DNA of 64,000 nucleotides. It comes from VRUE01 sp963817945 (GTDB lineage: Bacteria; Actinomycetota; Thermoleophilia; Solirubrobacterales; 70-9). The stretch covers positions 310,001 to 374,000 of the forward strand of contig CAWFQH010000004.1 of the NCBI GenBank assembly GCA_963817945.1. Reading direction: 5' to 3'. The position numbers and the translations under genes were made by a program. This document shows, in pieces, positions 33,900 to 41,702 of this stretch. The notes beneath the pieces were generated by a model. It was not told the origin of the DNA and did not search any database. It worked only from the letters and a program-made list of their open reading frames with translations. How positions within the stretch are numbered: the stretch's first letter is position 1; every line of letters begins with the position of its first letter.

Positions 33900-34838
33900 T
33901 CAGAGCGGCCGACGCCGGGGCGGGGAGAGTTCCCGTCGCAGCATGAGCGGGAGCGAAGCCAGCAGCGCCAGGGAGGCGAGCAGCAGGACCGCGCTGAAGA
34001 TCTGGCTGGCACTCGGTAGGGACGGGGAGGTCGAGCCCTCGAAGTGCGGTTTAGGCCCGTTGGCGGGACCGGGGCCCGGGGGGTCCACGTCCGCGACCGC
34101 CGTAGCCGCCGCCTCGGCGATCCTGCCCACCGAACTGGCGGAGAGCAGCGACACCAGCTGCGGTGCGGCGAGGGAGGTCGCGAGCCGCACTCCCATCCCC
34201 AGCGTCGAGATCAGTGCTTCGCTCGGCGTCAGCGCGACAGCGGACCAGACGTAGGCGACCCAGGTCGACGCGGGCGCGGCTCGGGCTGGATCCAGCGAGC
34301 CGGAGCGGTTTACCGGAGGGGAGGCATCGCGGCCGGCGGACGCCCCGCCCTGACCGGCGGTTCCGCCGCGGTTGGGAGGGGATGCAACTGCCGCAGTTGC
34401 TCCCGCTGCGCGGCCCGACGGTCCGCTCGCCACGTCGGCGGGCCCACCATGCGCGGTTCCGCCGGAAGCCGTAGTCGAGCGAGGAGTTCCCCTCGGTGCT
34501 GCCTTTGCGACCTCGGTGGGCGCCGAGTCGACCCCGCCGGTAGGAGGCGTCACAGACGTGGGAGGCGTAACAGGCGTGGGAGGCGTAACAGACGTGGGAG
34601 GCTTGGGAGGCGGCCCGGGTGCCGGGTTGGGTGCCGAGACCGGTGGCGGCGGCAGCGGCGGAAGAGAGGGCCTGGGCGGCGGAGGAGGCGCGGGCGCCGG
34701 CAGCGTCGGCACCGACCCGCCTGCCGGCGGTACCTCGACCTTCACCGCGCCCGCGGATTGAGGGCCGCAGGCGGCCAAGGCGATCAACAGGGCGGCGGCG
34801 AGGGAGATCGTCGCGCGCAAAAGCCGGTGGACGGGCAT
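33900..34838 (-). CDS. Proline-rich lipoprotein with a C-terminal membrane helix
   Basis: 312 aa, family not recognised. ATG 34838 has a GGAGGGAAG ribosome binding site right before it. The N-terminus is a signal peptide ending in a lipobox, Leu-Ala-Ala-Cys24 (SLAAALLIALAACGPQ). A long proline-rich, low-complexity stretch follows (34540-34720, with 18-nt tandem repeats encoding PPTSVTPPTPVT), then a Ser/Gly/Ala-rich spacer, and a C-terminal hydrophobic helix (IFSAVLLLASLALLASLPLML) followed by Arg residues. It is therefore tethered at both ends, spanning the cell wall. It precedes the two-component genes, and may be their target or sensor partner. Confidence 0.65.
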   Translation of the reverse strand: MPVHRLLRATISLAAALLIALAACGPQSAGAVKVEVPPAGGSVPTLPAPAPPPPPRPSLPPLPPPPVSAPNPAPGPPPKPPTSVTPPTPVTPPTSVTPPTGGVDSAPTEVAKAAPRGTPRSTTASGGTAHGGPADVASGPSGRAAGATAAVASPPNRGGTAGQGGASAGRDASPPVNRSGSLDPARAAPASTWVAYVWSAVALTPSEALISTLGMGVRLATSLAAPQLVSLLSASSVGRIAEAAATAVADVDPPGPGPANGPKPHFEGSTSPSLPSASQIFSAVLLLASLALLASLPLMLRRELSPPRRRPL

Positions 34839-34892
34839 CTTCCCTCCGCGGGCGCAGGTTTGAACTATCTCCGACCCATACCCGAAATCTGG

Positions 34893-34954
34893 ACGGATAT
34901 ACGGGGCTGCGATCGGATCCGTCCGATCCGGCATCACAAATGCGCACGGATATA
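34893..34954. promoter_or_regulatory. Direct repeats and palindrome in the lipoprotein-dnaE intergenic region
   Basis: ACGGATATA occurs twice in direct orientation, at 34893-34901 and 34946-34954, 53 nt apart (about five helical turns). Between them lies the inverted repeat CGGATC-CGTCC-GATCCG (34914-34930). The spacing suggests cooperative regulator binding in the divergent promoter region. The cognate protein is unknown; the neighbouring MprA-like regulator is an obvious candidate. Confidence 0.4.
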
Positions 34955-35002
34955 GCGGGAAAGACGCGCCTCTCAAGGCGGTTGCCATCTGCCTCGCTTG
35001 GC

Positions 35003-38000
35003 ATGATCGGCGGGCCCTTGAGCTCGACCGCCGCAGTCCACCTCCACGCCCACAGCGAGTACTCGCTGCTGGACGGTGCCTGCAAGATCGAGGCGATGGC
35101 AGCGCGGGCAGCGGAGTTGGGGCAGCCGGCGCTAGGGCTGACTGACCACGGCGTCATGAACGGCGCCGTCGACCTCTACAAGGCCTGCGGGGTGCATGGG
35201 ATCAAGCCGATCGTCGGCCTCGAGGCCTACCTGGTCGACGACATCGCCTCGATCAAGGAGAAGCCGAAGTACGAGCGCAACCACCTGACCCTGCTGGCCG
35301 AGAGCGATGCTGGGTTCGCCAACCTCGTCAAGCTGACCTCGGCCGGCTTCCTCGAGGGGTTCTCACGCGGCAAAGCAAATGTCGACATGGAGCTGCTGGC
35401 CAAGCACGCCGAGGGCGTGATCGTCCTCACCGGTTGCCTGCAGTCACGCTTCTGTCGCCGCCTGGTCGAAGAGCGTGCCGATGACGCCCGCGCTCACCTT
35501 GACGACCTGATCCAGGCCTTCGGTCCCGACCAGGTCTACTTCGAGGTGCAGAAGAACGGCATCGACGAGCAGGACAGGGCCAACGAGGGCATCGTTCGCT
35601 TTGCTCGCGAGCTGGGCCGGCCGCTGGTCGGCACCGCCGACGTGCACTACCTGCGCCGTGAGGACTTCGACAACCATGCGGCGCTGCTCTGCGTGCAGAC
35701 GAAGTCGACCCTGGAGGCGCCGAAGCTCAGCTTCGACACCAACGAGTTCTACCTCAAGAGCTCCGAGGAGATGGCGGAGTCGTTCGCCGAGTGGCCCGAG
35801 GCCGTGGCGAGCACGACGGAGATCGCCGAGCGCTGCGAGATCGAGATCGAGCTGGGCAAGTTGCTGCTGCCGCGCTACCCCACCCCGGACGGATCCGAGC
35901 CGGAGGCGATGCTGCGCCGGATCGCCGGCGAGGGCCTGCGCGCCCGCTACAGCGACCCGCCGCCGGCCGAGGCGATCGAGCGGCTCGAGTTCGAGCTCGG
36001 GGTGATCGAGGAGATGGGATTCTCCTCCTACTTCCTGATCGTCTGGGACTTCATCCGCTTCGCCAAGGAGAACGGCATCGCGGTCGGCCCGGGCCGCGGT
36101 TCGGCTGCCGGCTCGATCGTCTCCTACAGCCTCAGCATCACCGACCTCGACCCGCTCGCTAATGACCTCCTCTTCGAGCGCTTCCTCAACCCGGGTCGCA
36201 AATCGATGCCCGACATCGATATCGATTTCTCAGTGCGGGGGCGGGAGCGGGTGATCCGTTACGTGGGCGAGAAATACGGTCGCGAGTCGGTCGCTCAGAT
36301 CGTCACCTTCGGCAAGATGGCGCCGCGCGCCGCGACCCGCGACGCGGCGCGGGTGCTCGGCTACGACTACGGCACCGGCGACCGACTCGCCAAGCAGATC
36401 CCGGAGCCGATCCTCGGCCGCAACCCCTCCTTCGAGGAATGCTTGAAGTCGGGGCAGGAACTGAAACAGACCTACGACGCCGAGCCCGACGCGAAGAAGA
36501 TCCTCGATGTCGCACAGGGGCTCGAGGGGATCATCCGCAACAACTCGATCCACGCGGCGGCGGTGGTGATCGCCGACCGACCGCTGCAGGAGATCGTGCC
36601 GCTGCAGCTGGCCGAGGACCGGGGTGCCGGAGCCGCCAACGGCAACGGCGGCGCAAAGGGGGAACGCCAGTACAAGGTCGTCACCCAGTACTCGATGGGG
36701 CCGATCGAGGAGATCGGGCTGCTGAAGATGGACTTCCTCGGCCTGCGCAACCTCGACGTGATCGAGGACGCGGTTGAGATCGTGCGCCGCTCGCGCGGGA
36801 TCGAGCTCGACATCGCCTCGCTTCCGATGGACGACGCGAAGACCTTCGAGATGCTCTCGCGCGGCGACGGCACCGGCGTCTTTCAGCTCGAGTCAGAGGG
36901 CATGCGGGACGCGATGAAGCAGGTCCAGCCGACCGAGTTCGATGACATCGTCGCCCTCGTCTCGCTCTACCGGCCGGGCGCGATGAAGTACATCCCCGCC
37001 TACGCCAAGGGCAAGCGCAACCCGGCGTCGGTCACTTACCCGGACGAGCGCCTGCGGCCAATCACCGAGCCCACCTACGGCTGTGTCCTCTACCAGGAGC
37101 AGCTGATGGAGATCGCCAAGCGGATGGCCGGCTTCAGTCCAGCCGAGGCCGATGACCTGCGCAAGGCGATCGGCAAGAAGAAGCGCGACCTGATGGCGAC
37201 GATGAAGGCCAAGTTCCTGGAAGGGATGGAGACGTCGGGCACCGCGAGCAAGGTTGCGAGGGACATGTGGTCGCTGATGGAGGCCGCGGCCGACTATTCC
37301 TTCAACAAGTCGCACGCCGCCTGCTACGCGCTGATCGCCTATCGCACTGCCTACCTCAAGGCCAACTACCCGGCCGAGTACATGGCCGCGGTGATCTCCT
37401 CGGTGATGAACACCAAAGACAAGGTGCCCTTCTTCGTCAACCGCTGCGAGGAGATGGGGATCGAGGTGCTGCCCCCCGACGTCAACTCCTCCGGCCACGA
37501 CTTCGTCGTCTCCGAGAAGGCGATCCGCTTCGGTCTTGACGCGGTCAAGAACGTGGGGCACGCCGCGGTGGAGGCGATCCTACGCGCCCGCGAGGAGGCC
37601 CCGATCGACTCGATCTGGGACTTCTGCGAGCGGGTCGATTCCCGCGCCGTCAACAAACGCGCGATCGAATGCCTGATCAAGTGCGGCGCCCTCGATTCGA
37701 CGGGGGCCAGCCGCAAAGGGATGCTGGAGACGCTGCCGGCGGCACAGGGGGCGGGACAGAAAGCCCAGGAGGACGCCCAGCTGGGACAGGGCTCGATCTT
37801 CGACTTCGGCGAGGGCGCCGAAGGCGGGGGAGGGGCGGCGACCTCCCAGCATCGGCCGCCGCTGCCGGCCGATGAGTTCGACCGCCGCGAGCTGCTGGCG
37901 ATGGAGAAGGAGACGCTCGGTACCTACCTTTCCTCGCATCCACTCTCAGAGGTCCGCGACGCCCTGCGCGCCCGGGTCGACTGCACGCTGGCCGAGTTGA

Positions 38001-38551
38001 GCAATAAGCCAGATGGCGCCTGGGTGACGGTTGGCGGGATCGTCGCCGAGTGCAAGAAGATCCGCACCAAGAGCGGCAGCCAAATGATGTTCGCCACCCT
38101 CGACGACGTCGAAGGCCAGGTCGAGATGCTGGTCTTCAAGGCCGACCAGGCCGAGAGCGCGACGGTGATCGCTCCCGATGCGGTCGTCCTCGTCCGCGGC
38201 CGCATCGATCACAAGGAGCGGGGCGAGACGAAGTTGGTTGTGCAGGAAGCCGAGCGCTTTGAGCCCGACGGCGAGGAGATCGCCCGGGCCAGTGCCGCCG
38301 CGGGCGCCCCGACGGAACCACTGCGCCTGACGATCGACGCGGGGCAGCACCATGACCCCGAGGGCCTGATCGAGGAGCTGAAGGCGCTGTTTGAGCACCA
38401 CCGAGGGGACGCGGCGGTGCACCTGGCGATCGCCAACGGCAACGGCACTCGCAGCGAGCTGAAGCTGGGCAAGGAGTTCCGCGTGCGACGTTCGAGCAAG
38501 CTGCTCAGCGAGCTGGACCACGTATTGGGCGTAGATGCCCTGGCTGCGTGA
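35003..38551 (+). CDS. dnaE: DNA polymerase III alpha subunit
   Basis: 1182 aa, the replicative DnaE1-type length. The PHP domain begins VHLHAHSEYSLLDG (residues 12-25), with TDHGVMNGAV and later metal ligands. The polymerase palm aspartates are in KSMPDIDIDFS (about residue 405) and in the GPGRGSAAGSIVSY loop. Beta-binding and OB-fold regions follow, with the OB fold GAWVTVGGIVAECKKIRTKSGSQMMFATLDDVEGQVEMLVF. ATG 35003 gives the normal start; a longer in-frame extension would run through the lipoprotein promoter. It is probably the cell's main replicase. Confidence 0.96.
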   Translation: MIGGPLSSTAAVHLHAHSEYSLLDGACKIEAMAARAAELGQPALGLTDHGVMNGAVDLYKACGVHGIKPIVGLEAYLVDDIASIKEKPKYERNHLTLLAESDAGFANLVKLTSAGFLEGFSRGKANVDMELLAKHAEGVIVLTGCLQSRFCRRLVEERADDARAHLDDLIQAFGPDQVYFEVQKNGIDEQDRANEGIVRFARELGRPLVGTADVHYLRREDFDNHAALLCVQTKSTLEAPKLSFDTNEFYLKSSEEMAESFAEWPEAVASTTEIAERCEIEIELGKLLLPRYPTPDGSEPEAMLRRIAGEGLRARYSDPPPAEAIERLEFELGVIEEMGFSSYFLIVWDFIRFAKENGIAVGPGRGSAAGSIVSYSLSITDLDPLANDLLFERFLNPGRKSMPDIDIDFSVRGRERVIRYVGEKYGRESVAQIVTFGKMAPRAATRDAARVLGYDYGTGDRLAKQIPEPILGRNPSFEECLKSGQELKQTYDAEPDAKKILDVAQGLEGIIRNNSIHAAAVVIADRPLQEIVPLQLAEDRGAGAANGNGGAKGERQYKVVTQYSMGPIEEIGLLKMDFLGLRNLDVIEDAVEIVRRSRGIELDIASLPMDDAKTFEMLSRGDGTGVFQLESEGMRDAMKQVQPTEFDDIVALVSLYRPGAMKYIPAYAKGKRNPASVTYPDERLRPITEPTYGCVLYQEQLMEIAKRMAGFSPAEADDLRKAIGKKKRDLMATMKAKFLEGMETSGTASKVARDMWSLMEAAADYSFNKSHAACYALIAYRTAYLKANYPAEYMAAVISSVMNTKDKVPFFVNRCEEMGIEVLPPDVNSSGHDFVVSEKAIRFGLDAVKNVGHAAVEAILRAREEAPIDSIWDFCERVDSRAVNKRAIECLIKCGALDSTGASRKGMLETLPAAQGAGQKAQEDAQLGQGSIFDFGEGAEGGGGAATSQHRPPLPADEFDRRELLAMEKETLGTYLSSHPLSEVRDALRARVDCTLAELSNKPDGAWVTVGGIVAECKKIRTKSGSQMMFATLDDVEGQVEMLVFKADQAESATVIAPDAVVLVRGRIDHKERGETKLVVQEAERFEPDGEEIARASAAAGAPTEPLRLTIDAGQHHDPEGLIEELKALFEHHRGDAAVHLAIANGNGTRSELKLGKEFRVRRSSKLLSELDHVLGVDALAA

Positions 38552-38658
38552 GCCAAGCAGATCGGCGGACGCAGGGAGCGTGGCGTGCTCTGCACGCGAG
38601 CGACCGAGGACGCGGATATGCGCCGGTTCAGGCAGCCAGGGGTCCCTAGACTCTGTCC

Positions 38659-39048
38659 ATGCCGGCCACGCGTGAGAGGACCGGGGAGTGCCGCCAGTGT
38701 CGCTCCTTCTGCGACAAGATGGTTGAGCCGCGCGGCTGCGTCGAGCTCGGCTGCCGCTTCCTCTACAGCTACGTCGACGCTCTTACTGACGTCCAATACG
38801 TCGGTTGCATGGAGGGGGTTTACGGCGCCAAGGTCGAGCTGGAGGCGGTGCGCCAGCCGGGTGGTTTCGGCGGCGTCAAGATGACCGGCCAGCCGTTGCC
38901 TCACTGTCCGTTCTCCGTCGAGCGCGCCTACGAGGGCCTCGGCGAAGGCCACGATTGCGTCAACCGACGCTTCTTCGATGCCTCCGATGGTGGCCCCGAT
39001 GGCTTGCGGGCTTTCGATCTGCGCGACATCGACGCCCCGCTCGCCTAG
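38659..39048 (+). CDS. Small cysteine-rich protein, unknown function
   Basis: 129 aa, not recognised. The cysteine pattern C-x2-C-x3-C-x8-C-x4-C in GECRQCRSFCDKMVEPRGCVELGC, followed by GCMEGVYGAKVELEAV and HCPFSVERAYEGLG, suggests a zinc or iron-sulfur site. A TAGACT hexamer at 38647-38652 leaves 6 nt to the ATG, so this is probably a leaderless, separately transcribed gene. It lies between dnaE and the acyl-CoA dehydrogenase, on the same strand as both. No partner operon is apparent. Confidence 0.6.
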   Translation: MPATRERTGECRQCRSFCDKMVEPRGCVELGCRFLYSYVDALTDVQYVGCMEGVYGAKVELEAVRQPGGFGGVKMTGQPLPHCPFSVERAYEGLGEGHDCVNRRFFDASDGGPDGLRAFDLRDIDAPLA

Positions 39049-39119
39049 CGCAAGAGCGGCTCCGCGCCGACCGGCTTCCGAGCACTGAGGACGACATACT
39101 TCCATGTAGGATCCGGGGC

Positions 39120-40415
39120 ATGAATGAGACTTCGGCAGTGGCAGATGCGGCAGAGCAGCTCGTGGCAGAGGTAGCCGGCAACGAAGGCGCCGCCCCGGAG
39201 GGGCCCAAGTTCACGCTCGAGCTGAACCAGGACCAGAAGGACATCAAGGAGTGGGTCCACGGCTTTGCGGAGGGCGTCGTCCGCCCCGCGGCGGAGGAGT
39301 GGGACGAGCGCGAGGAGACGCCCTGGCCAGTGATCCAGGAGGCCGCCAAGATCGGCCTCTACAGCTTCGAAGCCCTAGGTCAGTTCTTCGCCGATGAGAC
39401 CGGCCTCACCCTGCCAATCGCCAACGAGGAGCTCTTCTGGGGCGACGCCGGCATCGGCATGGCGATCATGGGGACCTCGCTCGCGGTCGCCGCGATCTTC
39501 GGGCAGGGGACCCCAGAGCAGATGGGCGAGTGGATCCCGCAGTGCTTCGGCGACGCCGAGAACCCCAAGGTCGCCGCCTTCTGCTCTTCGGAGCCCGATG
39601 CCGGCTCCGACGTCTCGGCTATCCGCACCACCGCCAAGTACGACGAGGCCAACGACGAGTGGGTCCTCAACGGCCAGAAGGCCTGGGCGACCAACGGCGG
39701 CATCGCCGACGTCCACGTGGTGATTGCCACGGTCGATCGCGAGCTGCGCTCGCGCGGCCACGCCGCCTTTGTCATCCCGCCCGGGACCAAGGGCTGCGAG
39801 CAGGGCGCCAAGGTCAAGAAGCACGGCCTGCGCGCTTCCCATACGGCCGACGTCCACCTCGACGACTGCCGCATCCCGGGCTCCTGCCTGCTGGGCGGCA
39901 AAGAGAAGCTCGACGAAAGGCTCGCCCGCGTGCGCGAGGGCAAGCGCTCCAAATCGCAGGCGGCGATGCAGACCTTCGAGGCCAGCCGGCCGACCGTGGG
40001 CGCACAGGCCGTGGGGATCGCCCGCGCCGCCTACGAGTACTCGCTCAATTACGCCAAAGAGCGTCAGCAGTTCGGCCGCCCGATCATCGAGAACCAGGCG
40101 ATCGCCTTCGCCCTGGCCGATATGAAGATGGAGATCGACGCCGCCCGGCTGCTCGTCTGGCGCGCGGCCTGGATGGGGCGCAGCGGCCACGGCTTCGAAA
40201 ACGCCGAGGGCTCGATGTCGAAGCTGAAGGCCGGCGAGGTCGCGGTCTGGGCCACCGAGCGGGCGATCCAAATCCTCGGTGGCAACGGCTACACCCGCGA
40301 GTATCCGGTCGAGCGGATGCACCGCGACGCCAAGATCTACACGATCTTTGAGGGCACCTCCGAGATCCAGCGCCTGGTCATCTCGCGCGCGATCTCCGGC
40401 ATGCAGATCCGGTAG
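39120..40415 (+). CDS. Acyl-CoA dehydrogenase
   Basis: 431 aa. The FAD-dependent enzyme introduces an alpha-beta double bond in acyl-CoAs. Family motifs: FCSSEPDAGSDVSAIRTTA (FAD and substrate loop), QKAWATNGG, KKHGLRASHTADVHLDDCRIP, ARAAYEYSLNYAKERQQFGRPI, and the C-terminal QILGGNGYTREYPVERMHRDAKIYTIFEGTSEIQRLVISR with the catalytic Glu. A TAGGAT hexamer at 39107-39112 leaves 7 nt to ATG 39120. No electron-transfer flavoprotein gene is near, so chain length and pathway cannot be told. Confidence 0.93.
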   Translation: MNETSAVADAAEQLVAEVAGNEGAAPEGPKFTLELNQDQKDIKEWVHGFAEGVVRPAAEEWDEREETPWPVIQEAAKIGLYSFEALGQFFADETGLTLPIANEELFWGDAGIGMAIMGTSLAVAAIFGQGTPEQMGEWIPQCFGDAENPKVAAFCSSEPDAGSDVSAIRTTAKYDEANDEWVLNGQKAWATNGGIADVHVVIATVDRELRSRGHAAFVIPPGTKGCEQGAKVKKHGLRASHTADVHLDDCRIPGSCLLGGKEKLDERLARVREGKRSKSQAAMQTFEASRPTVGAQAVGIARAAYEYSLNYAKERQQFGRPIIENQAIAFALADMKMEIDAARLLVWRAAWMGRSGHGFENAEGSMSKLKAGEVAVWATERAIQILGGNGYTREYPVERMHRDAKIYTIFEGTSEIQRLVISRAISGMQIR

Positions 40416-40431
40416 TCCTCACCCGAGTTTG

Positions 40432-40475
40432 ACGGCGGGAGGAACGGGGGCCGCGCAAGCGGTCCCCGTCGCCGT
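40432..40475 (+). terminator. Hairpin downstream of the acyl-CoA dehydrogenase gene
   Basis: CGGGGGCCGC-GCAA-GCGGTCCCCG forms a strong stem with a GNRA tetraloop (40445-40468), flanked by ACGGCG/CGCCGT. There is no U tract. A factor-dependent or simply stabilising role is likely. Confidence 0.4.
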
Positions 40476-40491
40476 GCTTCACCCCCCGAAG

Positions 40492-40635
40492 GGAAGCCCG
40501 GTCGTCCTCCGGGCGAATTGCTGTCGCACGCGCTTCGCGCTTAGCGACGGGGAACGAGCGCGGCTCCGCCGCGCAAAAGACAGATTGCATATCGCTGCCT
40601 TCGGCCACATTCGCCCGGAGGACGACCGGGCTTCC
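40492..40635 (+). repeat. 144-nt element with perfect 27-bp inverted arms and a structured 90-nt core
   Basis: The arms (40492-40518, beginning GGAAGCCCGGTCG; 40609-40635) are perfect complements. The core (40519-40608) contains its own short hairpins: GTCGC...GCGAC around GCGCTTCGCGC, and GCGCGG-CTCCG-CCGCGC. It also includes CTCCGCCGCGCAAAA, resembling CTCCTCCCGCGCAAAA at the end of the Family II core. It lies just upstream of the frameshifted gene, in an area with no other supported gene. Confidence 0.75.
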
Positions 40636-40662
40636 GTCATGCCCTGATGCCAAGCTTCGGAT

Positions 40663-41104
40663 ATGGACGCTGTGACGCTTGCAATTGCCGGGTATGCCGC
40701 CATCGTCTACTGGAGCTCTAGCCTGGCAGGTCTACTCATGGCGCCATCAGCATCGAGACCACGTAGAGGTGAAGCCAGCGTTCGCAATGATTGGCATGAC
40801 CGACGGATCAACTCTGGATTCTGTCTCGATTGGCGTCACGAACCGAAGCGCTCACTCGCTTCGCGTCACCGGAGTAGGGCTTGACCTGCAAGACGGCTCG
40901 GGGCGGCAGGCTCATCAACTGCATCCATTTCCCGGCGCGAGCCTTCCCGGCCCGATTGCCCCGAATGGCTCCGGCTCGACGTTTATGCCCTTAGGCGAAC
41001 TGGAAAAGGATGGCTTCGACTTTTATAGGCCCGTAACCGCATGGGCACAGTTGGCGACTGGGGAGCAGGTCAAATCGAAGGCAAAGACTCTTCTTTCGCG
41101 CTGA
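40663..41104 (+). pseudogene. Small hypothetical membrane-anchored protein with a frameshift
   Basis: The frame from ATG 40663 reads MDAVTLAIAGYAAIV, a convincing N-terminal membrane helix, then goes out of register. The +1 frame continues TGALAWQVYSWRHQHRDHVEVKPAF and on to a beta-rich domain ending TGEQVKSKAKTLLSR at 41104. Joining the two frames near 40702-40712 by removing one base gives a sensible single protein of about 146 aa, of a common actinobacterial layout (one helix, then a small soluble domain). The break is either a true pseudogene mutation or a sequencing error. The lower GC of this stretch also differs from the neighbours, so horizontal origin is possible. Confidence 0.6.
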
Positions 41105-41105
41105 C

Positions 41106-41369
41106 CTACCGCGGATCGCTTTTGTAGACGACCCCGCGGTGGCGGATGGCGGCCACGCGTATGGTCTGCTCGCTGTCGGTGATTTGGTACAGGATTCGAT
41201 AAGAACCGACGCGCAGTGAGTACAGGCCGGCCAGCTTGCCTCGAAGTGCGTATCCGGCGTGCGGTTCGCGCTCTAGAAGGCCGAGAGCATCCTCTATCGC
41301 ATCGATCAGCGGCCAGCCCAGTTCGAGCAGCTCGCGGCGAGCACTGCGAGCGAGGACAAGCCGAGCCAA
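41106..41369 (-). CDS. RelE/ParE-superfamily toxin
   Basis: 87 aa. The fold is recognised by ARSARRELLELGWPLIDAIEDALGLLEREPHAGYALRGKL and the core strands YSLRVGSYRILYQITDSEQTIRVAAIRHR, with the conserved Arg and Tyr of RelE-type toxins. RelE toxins cleave mRNA in the ribosomal A site; ParE toxins poison gyrase. The sequence alone does not fully decide between them. It starts with TTG 41369, 3 nt after the antitoxin stop, in the usual antitoxin-first order. Confidence 0.85.
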   Translation of the reverse strand: MARLVLARSARRELLELGWPLIDAIEDALGLLEREPHAGYALRGKLAGLYSLRVGSYRILYQITDSEQTIRVAAIRHRGVVYKSDPR

Positions 41370-41372
41370 CGA

Positions 41373-41660
41373 TCAGCTGGTGGCCGCTCGGCGTTCTGCC
41401 AATTCGCTGCGAAGCTCAGCGAGAGTGACCGTTTCGCCGCGCTCGATCTCTGCAAGGCCCACCTCGAGCGCGGCGAGGGCGTCGGGATCGGAGAGGATTT
41501 CGGCGGTCTCCTCCAGCGCCTCGTACTCGTCGATCGGAACCAAGGCGGCAGCGGGAGCGCCGTTGCGAGTCACCAGGACGTGATCGCGACGGTTGCTGAC
41601 ATCGTCGAGCAGGCTGCTGAGATTGCTGCGGAGCTCGCGAACGGGAACCGTCTTCGCCAT
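41373..41660 (-). CDS. YefM/Phd-family antitoxin
   Basis: 95 aa. The N-terminal DNA-binding domain reads KTVPVRELRSNLSSLLDDV...DHVLVTRNGAPAAALVPIDEYEALEET, the hallmark of Phd/YefM antitoxins. The acidic C-terminal part neutralises the toxin. ATG 41660 is used because its TGTACA-type operator (41668-41687) ends 7 nt before it. It forms an operon with the RelE-type toxin and should repress its own promoter. Confidence 0.9.
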   Translation of the reverse strand: MAKTVPVRELRSNLSSLLDDVSNRRDHVLVTRNGAPAAALVPIDEYEALEETAEILSDPDALAALEVGLAEIERGETVTLAELRSELAERRAATS

Positions 41661-41667
41661 GGGTCGA

Positions 41668-41687
41668 GTGTACATGAAGATGTACAC
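41668..41687. promoter_or_regulatory. TGTACA-type operator of the toxin-antitoxin operon
   Basis: GTGTACAT-GAAG-ATGTACAC is a perfect 8-bp inverted repeat with two TGTACA cores, the half-site recognised by YefM in the E. coli yefM-yoeB system. It lies 7 nt upstream of the antitoxin start and would overlap the -10 (TACACT on the minus strand). Confidence 0.8.
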
Positions 41688-41702
41688 AACCTCGAATCCC
41701 GT

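Noticed and set aside
34538..34720. Minus/plus-strand alternative gene in the proline-rich region
   Set aside because: The plus-strand frame (Gly/Val repeats) is the shadow of the proline-rich lipoprotein, which has a ribosome binding site and lipobox.
41106..41687. Whole 40.4-41.7 kb stretch as an integrated mobile island
   Set aside because: It has a toxin-antitoxin pair, a pseudogene and a palindrome, but no integrase, transposase or direct-repeat attachment sites could be seen.
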